This document shows positions 1 through 5,551 of a stretch of 5,616 bases of DNA, one piece after another. The notes under the pieces were generated by a model, which made no database searches, was not told where the DNA came from, and saw only the letters and a program-made list of their open reading frames with translations. The stretch is from Clostridia bacterium (GTDB taxonomy: Bacteria; Bacillota; Clostridia; Christensenellales; Aristaeellaceae), in assembly GCA_016296675.1 (NCBI GenBank), contig JAEDIV010000155.1, positions 1 to 5,616 on the forward strand, given 5' to 3'. The position numbers were made by a program, and so were the translations under genes. Every line of letters starts with the position of its first letter. The stretch's first letter is position 1.

Positions 1-2
1 AA

Positions 3-41
3 ACGCGCGATTTAGGCGTACATGCCGCCAAAATCGATTGA
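3..41 (+). CDS. possible 3' end of an unidentified rightward gene (partial)
   Basis: One plus frame is open from the left edge and reads TRDLGVHAAKID before a TGA at 39-41. The codons look ordinary, and the stop lies just 3 bases before a strong hairpin, as expected at a gene end. A rightward U-tract terminator at 101-143 also implies a transcript arriving from the left. Twelve codons are too few to identify a product, and another plus frame with a stop at 13-15 is equally possible from sequence alone. This call is inference from context. Confidence 0.35.
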   Translation, partial: TRDLGVHAAKID

Positions 42-70
42 AAATGGAGAGGGAGTGCGCTCCCTCTCCA
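41..70 (-). terminator. intrinsic terminator, leftward (ftsH transcript)
   Basis: Positions 45-55 and 60-70 form a perfect 11-bp stem (TGGAGAGGGAG / CTCCCTCTCCA) with a 4-base loop. Read on the minus strand the stem is followed at once by TTTTC, a short U-tract; on the plus strand it is followed by AACCACACCC, which has no U-tract. It should therefore end minus-strand RNA coming from ftsH, about 90 bases past the ftsH stop. The U-tract is short, so efficiency is uncertain. Confidence 0.6.
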
Positions 71-100
71 AACCACACCCAGGGGTTTGTTGATGATCTG

Positions 101-143
101 AACCAAAGCGCAGGCGTTTATCCATGCCTGCGCTTTGGTTTTT
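101..143 (+). terminator. intrinsic terminator, rightward
   Basis: Positions 101-115 and 126-140 form a perfect 15-bp stem (AACCAAAGCGCAGGC with its complement) around a 10-base loop. On the plus strand the end of the stem runs into TTTTT at 139-143, a classic intrinsic terminator. On the minus strand the stem is followed by CAGATC, with no U-tract, so ftsH RNA would fold here but probably not stop. It likely ends transcription of the gene to the left before it enters ftsH as antisense RNA. Confidence 0.75.
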
Positions 144-157
144 ATCATATTGAGTTT

Positions 158-2194
158 TTATTCGTTGGTTTCTTTCGAAGCCGGCGCATCCTGCGCATTC
201 TCTTGGGCTTCTTCTTTCTTGATCTCTTCCGGCTTTTTGCCCATGCGATAGGCTTCGGCGCGGGCCGGATCGTAGGGACGGTCTTCCATGAAGGATTCGA
301 ATTCTTCGCGGTTGATCGTTTCCTTTTCAAGAAGGATCTTCACGATGCCGTCCAGCTTCTCACGGTAATCGGTGAGGATCTGCGTGGCGCGCTGTTCGCC
401 TTCACTTAAGAGGCGGCTGATTTCAGCATCAATGCGCTTGTTGAGATATTCGCTCACGCCGGCAGAAGTCTGCTGGAAGTTTTTGCCCAGGAAGACTTCG
501 CGCTCGCCCGATAAGAAGATGGGGCCAAGATCGCTCATGCCGTATTCGGTGACCATGCTTCGGGCAATGGAAGTCGCGCTCTTGATATCGGAAGTGGAGC
601 CGCTGGTAACGTCATTAAAGACGATGCGCTCGGCGACATGGCCGCCCAGGGAGCTTGCGATGCGGGCGCGCAGCTTTGCGCTGGTTACATAGTGGCTTCT
701 TTCATCGGGCATATACTTGGTATAACCGCCCGCCATGCCGCGCGGAATGGTGGTGATTTCCTGAACGCGCTCGCACTCGGGAATCGCATAGGACACGATG
801 GCGTGGCCGGCTTCGTGATAGGCGACCAGGTTCTTGTCCTCGGGAGAAATCACATGGCTCTTTTTCTGAAGGCCGATGGATACGCGGTTGATGGCCTCTT
901 CGATGATTTCCATGGTGATTTCACTCTTGCCGTTTCGCGCCGTCAGAAGCGCTGCCTCATTCATGATGTTGGCAAGGTCCGCGCCGGTGAAATACGGCGT
1001 AAGCGCGGCAACGGTATGGATGTCCACATCCTTTGAAAGGGGCTTTCCGCGGGAGTGAACCTTAAGAATCTCTTCTCTTCCCTTGATGTCGGGATAGTTG
1101 ACGAGCACCTGGCGGTCGAATCTGCCGGGACGAAGGAGCGCGGGATCGAGGATATCGTTGCGGTTGGTGGCAGCCATGACGATTACGCCCACATTCTTGG
1201 TAAAGCCGTCCATTTCGACCAGCAGCTGGTTGAGCGTCTGCTCTCTTTCGTCGTGTCCGCCGCCCAGGCCTGTGCCTCTCTGGCGGCCGATGGCGTCGAT
1301 TTCGTCGATAAAGATGATGGCGGGCGCGTTTTTCTTGGCCTGTTCAAACAGATCGCGCACGCGGCTTGCGCCGACGCCTACGTACATCTCCATAAATTCG
1401 GAGCCGGAAATGGTGAAAAACGGAACGCCTGCTTCACCTGCAACTGCCTTGGCAAGCAGGGTCTTGCCCGTGCCGGGCGGGCCGATCAGAAGAACGCCGT
1501 GCGGAATGCGCGCGCCGACCTTGGTGTATTTATCAGGCGATTTCAGGAAATCGACGACTTCCTTGAGCTCTTCCTTCTCTTCATCCGCGCCTGCAACATC
1601 GCCGAAACGGGTAACGTTCTGGCTGGGATCAGTGAGCTTGGTTCTGCCGCGCACAAAGCTGTTGGCGCCCTTGTTCGGGCCGCTCGTCTGCGCGCGCATG
1701 ACAAACAGCATAAGTCCGCCGAACATGACCACCATGATCAGAATCGGCAGAAGCTCCACCCACCAGCTTACGCCTTCCGGCTGCTGGACACTGGAGGTGA
1801 ACAGATAATCCGTGGGGCTGACGCTCTCGCCGCCGGAATACTTTTCATAGATCCGGTTTACATCAGCGAAGAACTGCTCCTGCGAGGGAATCGAAGCATA
1901 AATGTCGTAAACGCTGATGCTGAAATTCTTATCGGAGATTGCGGATTTATCAGTGATGCCGACCAGCTCGTTTTCAACGATGATCACGCTCTTGATTGTC
2001 TTTTCGGGATCCGCGCCCTCGAGCTCCTTGTGATTCTGAATATCTTGGTCAATCCAGCTCAGAAGCTCGGAATAGGTGAGTTTCTTGACTGTGTTTTTCG
2101 GCGTTCCGACCAAATGGACGATCAGAAAAATACCGCCAATGATGAGAACGTAGATGAGAAAGCTTTTCAGCAAGCCTTTTTTCTTGTCATTCAA
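158..2194 (-). CDS. ftsH: ATP-dependent zinc metalloprotease FtsH
   Basis: Membrane-anchored AAA+ protease that unfolds and degrades misassembled membrane proteins and some regulators, working as a hexamer with its catalytic part in the cytoplasm. Numbered from the TTG at 2194-2192 (678 residues): first membrane segment about 11-30, extracytoplasmic domain about 31-145, second membrane segment about 147-166, AAA+ module with Walker A GPPGTGKT (238-245), Walker B IIFIDEID (293-300) and second-region-of-homology arginines R355 and R358, then a peptidase domain with zinc motif HEAGH (460-464) and third ligand D536. The charged, disordered-looking tail ends in ASKETNE. The pore loop reads MYVGVG, with Tyr where Phe is usual. 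An in-frame ATG lies 10 codons upstream (2224), but it has little Shine-Dalgarno support, while the TTG has AGAGAGG nine bases ahead and gives a family-typical N-terminus (MNDKKKGLLKSF). ftsH follows hpt and has its own promoter. Identity is certain; the start is probable. Confidence 0.97.
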   Translation of the reverse strand: MNDKKKGLLKSFLIYVLIIGGIFLIVHLVGTPKNTVKKLTYSELLSWIDQDIQNHKELEGADPEKTIKSVIIVENELVGITDKSAISDKNFSISVYDIYASIPSQEQFFADVNRIYEKYSGGESVSPTDYLFTSSVQQPEGVSWWVELLPILIMVVMFGGLMLFVMRAQTSGPNKGANSFVRGRTKLTDPSQNVTRFGDVAGADEEKEELKEVVDFLKSPDKYTKVGARIPHGVLLIGPPGTGKTLLAKAVAGEAGVPFFTISGSEFMEMYVGVGASRVRDLFEQAKKNAPAIIFIDEIDAIGRQRGTGLGGGHDEREQTLNQLLVEMDGFTKNVGVIVMAATNRNDILDPALLRPGRFDRQVLVNYPDIKGREEILKVHSRGKPLSKDVDIHTVAALTPYFTGADLANIMNEAALLTARNGKSEITMEIIEEAINRVSIGLQKKSHVISPEDKNLVAYHEAGHAIVSYAIPECERVQEITTIPRGMAGGYTKYMPDERSHYVTSAKLRARIASSLGGHVAERIVFNDVTSGSTSDIKSATSIARSMVTEYGMSDLGPIFLSGEREVFLGKNFQQTSAGVSEYLNKRIDAEISRLLSEGEQRATQILTDYREKLDGIVKILLEKETINREEFESFMEDRPYDPARAEAYRMGKKPEEIKKEEAQENAQDAPASKETNE

Positions 2195-2203
2195 TAGGGT
2201 AAT

Positions 2204-2210
2204 CCTCTCT
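2204..2210 (-). promoter_or_regulatory. ribosome binding site supporting a TTG start of ftsH
   Basis: On the minus strand AGAGAGG (2210-2204) lies 9 bases before a TTG at 2194-2192. The alternative ATG at 2224 has only an AGG one base ahead of it, too close to work, and a GGGA 13 bases away. The site therefore favours TTG and a 678-residue FtsH over a 688-residue one. Confidence 0.55.
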
Positions 2211-2254
2211 TCCGGCGCATGCATACCTGTCCATGCGTCCCTTTTATCATTCTT

Positions 2255-2283
2255 ATTATATCATGTCCGGCATACATTTTCAA
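2255..2283 (-). promoter_or_regulatory. sigma-A promoter of ftsH
   Basis: On the minus strand TTGAAA (2283-2278) and TATAAT (2260-2255) are separated by exactly 17 bases. The -10 box is preceded by TGA, an extended -10 feature. Transcription would start near 2248, giving a leader of about 24 bases to the ATG at 2224 or about 54 to the TTG at 2194. The promoter sits in the hpt-ftsH gap, so ftsH can be expressed apart from tilS-hpt. I see no CIRCE-like repeat or other operator around it. Confidence 0.8.
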
Positions 2284-2327
2284 ACACTGCTTCCGATCTT
2301 TCATATGCCATAATGATAAAATGTAAG

Positions 2328-2876
2328 TTAATCTGCGTTATTTTCGTACATCTCGTTTTTCAAAACGCCGATGTGCGGAAAGTTGCGGTATTTCTGGTCG
2401 AAGTCCAGGCCGTAGCCGACCACGAATTCATCCGGGATGACAAATCCGCAGTAGTCCGCCTGAACGTCGGTCACGCGGCGATCGGGCTTATCCAGAAGCG
2501 CGCAGACCTTCAGGCTCTTAACGCCCTTTTTCAGCATGTCGTTTTTAATATAGGCGATGGTGCGGCCGCTGTCCACGATGTCTTCCACCAGGATGACATG
2601 ACGGTTCACAATTTTGTTGTCCAGTTCGGAAACAATCTTGACTTCGCCGGAGGAAACCGTCGCGCTTCCGTAGCTGGACGCCGTCATGAATTCAAATCCT
2701 ACGTTCAGATCGATTTCGCGAACGAGATCAGCATAGAACACGACAGAGCCTTTCAGTATGCAGATCATCAGCGGCGCTTCGTCCTGATAATCACGGGTGA
2801 TTTCCTGGCCCAGCTCATGCACGCGTTTTCTGATGGTATCGCTGTCAAGAAGGATGGACTTCATATCGTTTTTCAT
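2328..2876 (-). CDS. hpt: hypoxanthine (guanine) phosphoribosyltransferase
   Basis: Cytoplasmic purine salvage enzyme that joins hypoxanthine or guanine to PRPP, giving IMP or GMP and pyrophosphate. The 182-residue protein has the usual bacterial length. It shows the LKGS loop (41-44), the flexible-loop Ser-Tyr (S68-Y69), the PRPP-binding signature VILVEDIVDSGRT (94-106) with acidic pair E98-D99 and proposed catalytic base D102, the KPDRR segment (130-134), and the C-terminal DEFVVGYGLDFDQKYRN block (149-165) that contacts purine and metal. The start overlaps the tilS stop as ATGA (2876-2873), and a strong GGAGGAG lies 7 bases ahead, so the ATG at 2876 is preferred over an internal ATG at codon 5. 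The arrangement points to co-transcription and translational coupling with tilS. Also called hprT in Bacillus. Confidence 0.96.
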   Translation of the reverse strand: MKNDMKSILLDSDTIRKRVHELGQEITRDYQDEAPLMICILKGSVVFYADLVREIDLNVGFEFMTASSYGSATVSSGEVKIVSELDNKIVNRHVILVEDIVDSGRTIAYIKNDMLKKGVKSLKVCALLDKPDRRVTDVQADYCGFVIPDEFVVGYGLDFDQKYRNFPHIGVLKNEMYENNAD

Positions 2877-4207
2877 TGTATTTCTCCTCCGTATTTATGA
2901 TTGAATATTGCTTTCACTGTAATGGAAGATGTATTTTCTCCGGTTTTGATGGCATCGCTGATCCCCGCGCCCACGAGCCAGAATACCTCGCTCCCTTTTG
3001 CAACTACAGGCAGCCTGTTTCGCAGGGGAAGGGGAATTTTTCTGTCGATCATGATATCGCTTACAAGCTTCTTTTTTCCGTTCAGGCCTAAGGGACGCAT
3101 GAAGTCGCCGTCCATACGGGTTCGAACGACTGCGCCTTCAAGCGGCAGGGGGTTGATCCTTTCAACGAAGGTAAAGCCGGCTGAACGCTCGGGGGAATCG
3201 CTTTTCAGAATTTCAAACGTGCATATGCCGCGCAAAACGGTTTCTTCTATAAGGGAAAACGGCACGCTTTGCGGATTTTTAATAGGCGGCACAATGTAAA
3301 TCTGCTTATCGCGCATGAAGGCCTGATGTCCGGCCGGCAGGCTTACGCGGGATGTGCACAGACGGATTTTCTCGATTTCGTCAAAGCCGAATCCGGGCAC
3401 GATTTTTTTGATGACGCGCCTTACAAGCGCGACGGGATAGCTTTCCGGATTTTTCAAAACCCATACGCCCATAAAGTTTTCCGTCATCCTTTTAGCAGCG
3501 GCCTGCGCCTGAAAATCCATATATTCATCCTCTGCGCGTACAATTTCGGAAAAACGGAAAAGCGCGTCCGCAGAAGAAGGATAGGCTTTTTCAATTACAG
3601 GCATCGCTTCAAGCCGCAAAAGATTTCGCGGATTGTCCTTAAGAAAATTGGTCGAATCCTCGCGCCAGCTTTCGCCAAGCGAATGGAGGTATCGGATCAG
3701 ATCGGCTTTGGAATACTTAAGAAGCGGGCGCACATAGATGCCGTCTGTTTCACTCATGCCGCGCGCACCGGACAGACCGCCGCCGCGCAGGATATGCATA
3801 AGTACCGTTTCGGCCTGATCATTTTTGTGATGCGCAGTCGCGATCAGATCCGCACCGGACGCTTCTTTGGCGCGGCGCAGAAAATCATGTCTGAGCCGCC
3901 GGGCGCAGCTTTCGATCCCTTCGCCTGTTTTTTCGGCCTCTTCTGTGACACAGGCCGATTCTGTGATCAGGGGAACACCCAGCTTTTGGGAAAGCGCGAT
4001 GACGAATTTCTGGTCTTCCTTCGATTCCGCACCCCGGATGCCGTGTTCAAAATGCGCAAGCGTAAGTTTGATTTTTCCCTGAAGACGAAGTTCATTTAAA
4101 AGATGCACAAGCGCCACAGAATCCGCGCCGCCGGACAGCGCTGCCAGCACATGCTTGTTCAGCATGCCTGTTTTTGCACAGTCAACATCGATATTGTGTC
4201 CCTGCAT
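2873..4207 (-). CDS. tilS: tRNA(Ile)-lysidine synthetase
   Basis: Cytoplasmic ATP-dependent enzyme that attaches lysine to C34 of the CAU-anticodon tRNA-Ile, switching it from AUG to AUA decoding; essential where that tRNA is used. The 444-residue protein begins with an N-type ATP pyrophosphatase domain: P-loop SGGADS (25-30), HFEHGIRG (52-59, the family's HxNHGLRG motif with small changes), and AHHKNDQAETVLMHILRGGG (125-144). A helical middle region follows, then the C-terminal TilS domain from about residue 361 (VRTRMDGDFMRPLG, KKKLVSDIMIDRKIP, LVGAGISD). This is a full-length, two-domain form. The ATG at 4207 has GAGGA 7 bases ahead. It is the first gene of the leftward cluster, about 29 bases from its predicted transcription start, and overlaps hpt by 4 bases. 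The family assignment is clear. Confidence 0.96.
   Translation of the reverse strand: MQGHNIDVDCAKTGMLNKHVLAALSGGADSVALVHLLNELRLQGKIKLTLAHFEHGIRGAESKEDQKFVIALSQKLGVPLITESACVTEEAEKTGEGIESCARRLRHDFLRRAKEASGADLIATAHHKNDQAETVLMHILRGGGLSGARGMSETDGIYVRPLLKYSKADLIRYLHSLGESWREDSTNFLKDNPRNLLRLEAMPVIEKAYPSSADALFRFSEIVRAEDEYMDFQAQAAAKRMTENFMGVWVLKNPESYPVALVRRVIKKIVPGFGFDEIEKIRLCTSRVSLPAGHQAFMRDKQIYIVPPIKNPQSVPFSLIEETVLRGICTFEILKSDSPERSAGFTFVERINPLPLEGAVVRTRMDGDFMRPLGLNGKKKLVSDIMIDRKIPLPLRNRLPVVAKGSEVFWLVGAGISDAIKTGENTSSITVKAIFNHKYGGEIQ
2884..2890 (-). promoter_or_regulatory. hpt ribosome binding site inside the tilS 3' end
   Basis: GGAGGAG on the minus strand, 7 bases before the hpt ATG. It is encoded by the Tyr-Gly-Gly-Glu codons near the C-terminus of TilS, so one stretch serves as both protein code and start signal for the next gene. 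Confidence 0.85.
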
Positions 4208-4242
4208 CGCTTCATCCTCGCGTGAAATATCTTCAATACCCT

Positions 4243-4251
4243 ATTATACCA
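4243..4251 (-). promoter_or_regulatory. extended -10 promoter of tilS-hpt
   Basis: The minus strand reads TGGTATAAT (4251-4243): a perfect -10 hexamer with the TGn extension. At 16-18 bases further upstream there is no good -35 box (AGCGAG at 17), so the promoter probably relies on the extended -10 and on the A/T-rich tracts just upstream. Transcription would start near 4236, giving a leader of about 29 bases before the tilS ATG. Confidence 0.65.
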
Positions 4252-4256
4252 TGAAA

Positions 4257-4320
4257 AATGCTTTTCTCGCTTCTTTTTTGAAAAAAGATTGCTTTTTTTA
4301 AAAATTTAGCATTTCCATAA
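4257..4320. other. A/T-tract block in the divergent intergenic region
   Basis: This stretch is very AT-rich, with runs of T and A of 5-7 bases and a palindrome at 4272-4288 (TCTTTTTTGAAAAAAGA, 8-base arms around one G). It lies upstream of the tilS -10 box and also upstream of the spoIVB promoter. It could act as an UP element, as curved DNA, or as a barrier between divergent promoters. No ORF of note is seen in it. Confidence 0.4.
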
Positions 4321-4350
4321 AAGTAAGCCGCACCCATCCGCGAACTGCCA

Positions 4351-4381
4351 GCATATGCGTGCGCCCCTTCGTGAGACAATA
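4351..4381 (+). promoter_or_regulatory. forespore-type (sigma-F/sigma-G) promoter of spoIVB
   Basis: GCATA at 4351-4355 fits the forespore -35 consensus (GYWTA for sigma-F). After 16 bases, TGAGACAATA (4372-4381) matches five of the six fixed positions of the sigma-F -10 pattern GGNNANANTW. No sigma-A promoter is evident on this strand. Transcription would start near 4388, about 28 bases before the ATG. In Bacillus, spoIVB is transcribed by sigma-F and mainly sigma-G, which agrees. Sigma-F and sigma-G sites overlap in sequence, so I do not separate them; the classical sigma-G -10 form (CATNNTA) is matched less well. Confidence 0.55.
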
Positions 4382-4405
4382 GCCATCGGATCAAACGCGA
4401 AGGGG
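4364..4405 (+). repeat. inverted repeat spanning the spoIVB start of transcription and RBS
   Basis: CCCCTTCG (4364-4371) is perfectly complementary to CGAAGGGG (4398-4405); a G-U and a G-C pair extend the stem to 10 pairs around a 22-base loop. The left arm lies between the -35 and -10 elements and touches the -10; the right arm contains the Shine-Dalgarno of spoIVB (AAGGGGGG, 4400-4407, 8 bases before the ATG). RNA started at the predicted site near 4388 would lack the left arm and leave the RBS free, whereas RNA entering from upstream would pair and hide it. It could instead be a protein-binding site. Confidence 0.5.
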
Positions 4406-4415
4406 GGAATCAACG

Positions 4416-5414
4416 ATGGGGAAAACCTGTAAACGCCTGGCCGTTTTTCTGATTGCATCCGTTTTGCTCTGGCCGGCATCCGCGGTTTCTGAAAGCCGCG
4501 AGCTGATCCCGGGCGGGCAGCTGGTGGGCGTGACGGTCAAGACGGACGGCCTTGTGTATGTGGGCGCATCGGATCTGGGATCTTCGCCCAGTCCCGCAAG
4601 GCTGGGAGGCCTTAAAAACGGAGACGTAATTACAAAAATCAACGGCATTACCATTGACGACGTTCGTTCGCTTTCAGAAAACGTACGTCCCGGAACCACG
4701 AACACCCTTGAGGTCATGCGCGGCGGCGAAACGCTTTCCTTGAACCTCACGCCCGCCACCGACCCCAGAGACGGAAAACCCAAAATCGGCGCATGGGTCA
4801 GGGAAAGCGTGGCAGGACTTGGAACGCTCACCTATATCGATCCCCAAACGGGTGAATTTGCCGCGCTCGGCCATTCCATCAGCGATCCGGACGCAGGGAT
4901 TGTCGTACCGATCACCGGTGGACTACTCAAAAATGCGCAGCTGATCGGCATTATCAAGGGTGAAAAAGGCGCGCCGGGCGAGCTTTCGGGCGCATTTCTC
5001 AATGACGGCGAGATCTTAGGCGAAATCACCGAAAATGCGCCCAGCGGCATCAAGGGCACGTTTACAAAAATGAACCTGTCCGATTACCTTTATTCCGGCC
5101 CCATGGAAACGGCGGATATTGATCAGGTAAAAACCGGCCACGCCGAAATCATCTCCACCATCTCCGAAACCGGCCCGGACGTATACGGAATCGACATCAT
5201 CTCCATTGACAAAGGCGCAAACGACCGCAATTTCCTGATCAAGATCACGGATCCTGCGCTTTTAAACAAAACCGGCGGCATCGTACAGGGCATGTCAGGG
5301 TCACCCATTATTCAGGACGGCAGACTGGTGGGAGCAGTGACCCATGTTTTGGTCAACGATCCGACGAGAGGGTACGGGATATTTATCGAAAACATGCTGG
5401 ATGCGGCAGGATAA
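4416..5414 (+). CDS. spoIVB: SpoIVB sporulation signalling serine protease (peptidase S55), compact form
   Basis: Protease made in the forespore and acting in the space between the two spore membranes; in Bacillus it cleaves SpoIVFA, which releases SpoIVFB to process pro-sigma-K. The 332-residue protein has a hydrophobic N-terminal anchor or signal (about 8-23, ending PASA), a PDZ domain (about 32-113, with PGGQLVGV, SSPSPARLGGLKNGDVITKINGI), and an S55 peptidase domain to the C-terminus. The catalytic set is intact: His153 in FAALGHSISDP, Asp279 in KITDPALL, Ser294 in VQGMSGSPII. The Asp-Ser spacing of 15 equals that of the Bacillus enzyme (D363, S378 as I recall). The end, VTHVLVNDPTRGYGIFIENML, is strongly family-like. 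The Bacillus protein has about 425 residues; most of the difference is a missing linker between anchor and PDZ. The ATG has AAGGGGGG 8 bases ahead and no credible earlier start. It is divergent from tilS and followed by a terminator, so it is probably monocistronic. Confidence 0.96.
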   Translation: MGKTCKRLAVFLIASVLLWPASAVSESRELIPGGQLVGVTVKTDGLVYVGASDLGSSPSPARLGGLKNGDVITKINGITIDDVRSLSENVRPGTTNTLEVMRGGETLSLNLTPATDPRDGKPKIGAWVRESVAGLGTLTYIDPQTGEFAALGHSISDPDAGIVVPITGGLLKNAQLIGIIKGEKGAPGELSGAFLNDGEILGEITENAPSGIKGTFTKMNLSDYLYSGPMETADIDQVKTGHAEIISTISETGPDVYGIDIISIDKGANDRNFLIKITDPALLNKTGGIVQGMSGSPIIQDGRLVGAVTHVLVNDPTRGYGIFIENMLDAAG

Positions 5415-5420
5415 AAGATT

Positions 5421-5449
5421 TGACAGGGGAAGTTTGCCCCTGTCATTTT
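5421..5449 (+). terminator. intrinsic terminator of spoIVB
   Basis: TGACAGGGG (5421-5429) pairs perfectly with CCCCTGTCA (5437-5445) around a 7-base loop, followed by TTTT and further A/T. It starts 6 bases after the spoIVB stop codon. On the minus strand the stem is followed by AATCTTTTAT, so it may also work leftward to a lesser degree. Confidence 0.85.
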
Positions 5450-5522
5450 AAATAAATAGAATTATTATATCTGACTCTGCCAAAAGGAAACTAACGGCAG
5501 AAACAAGGAAGCTTCGAGTCGG

Positions 5523-5551
5523 TTGCATATTTTTGTGGCCAGTGATACAGT
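5523..5551 (+). promoter_or_regulatory. candidate sigma-A promoter near the right edge
   Basis: TTGCAT (5523-5528) and TACAGT (5546-5551) are separated by 17 bases, and the -10 box is preceded by TGA. If real, it would start a rightward transcript near 5558 whose gene lies beyond the window. In many spore formers the gene after spoIVB is spo0A, but nothing here shows that. The rest of 5450-5616 contains no ORF with a start and RBS that I can support. Confidence 0.35.

Noticed and set aside
1055..2197. A 380-codon plus-strand open frame lying opposite ftsH
   Set aside because: It is fully antisense to an unmistakable FtsH. Its translation shows no family motif, and the openness follows from the codon bias of the real gene.
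2154..2900. A 248-codon plus-strand frame opposite the ftsH start, the gap and hpt
   Set aside because: It runs through a strong leftward promoter and two real genes; no RBS or recognisable product.
3269..4099. A 276-codon plus-strand open frame opposite tilS
   Set aside because: It is antisense to a complete tilS, has no domain or membrane pattern, and is rich in Arg, Phe and His as shadow frames often are.
4272..4288. Palindrome TCTTTTTTGAAAAAAGA as a transcription terminator
   Set aside because: Nearly all A-T pairs with a one-base centre cannot make a stable RNA hairpin, and no gene ends here.
4278..4306. A sigma-A-like promoter on the plus strand for spoIVB (TTGAAA at 4278)
   Set aside because: No acceptable -10 box lies 16-18 bases further on; the match is a by-product of the A/T tracts.
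4391..5308. Several minus-strand frames of 60-146 codons opposite spoIVB
   Set aside because: They are antisense to a gene with all catalytic residues in place, and have low-complexity Ser/Pro-rich translations.
5419..5425. TTTGACA, one mismatch from a reversed Spo0A box
   Set aside because: It is part of the spoIVB terminator stem, and a single imperfect 7-base match is expected by chance.
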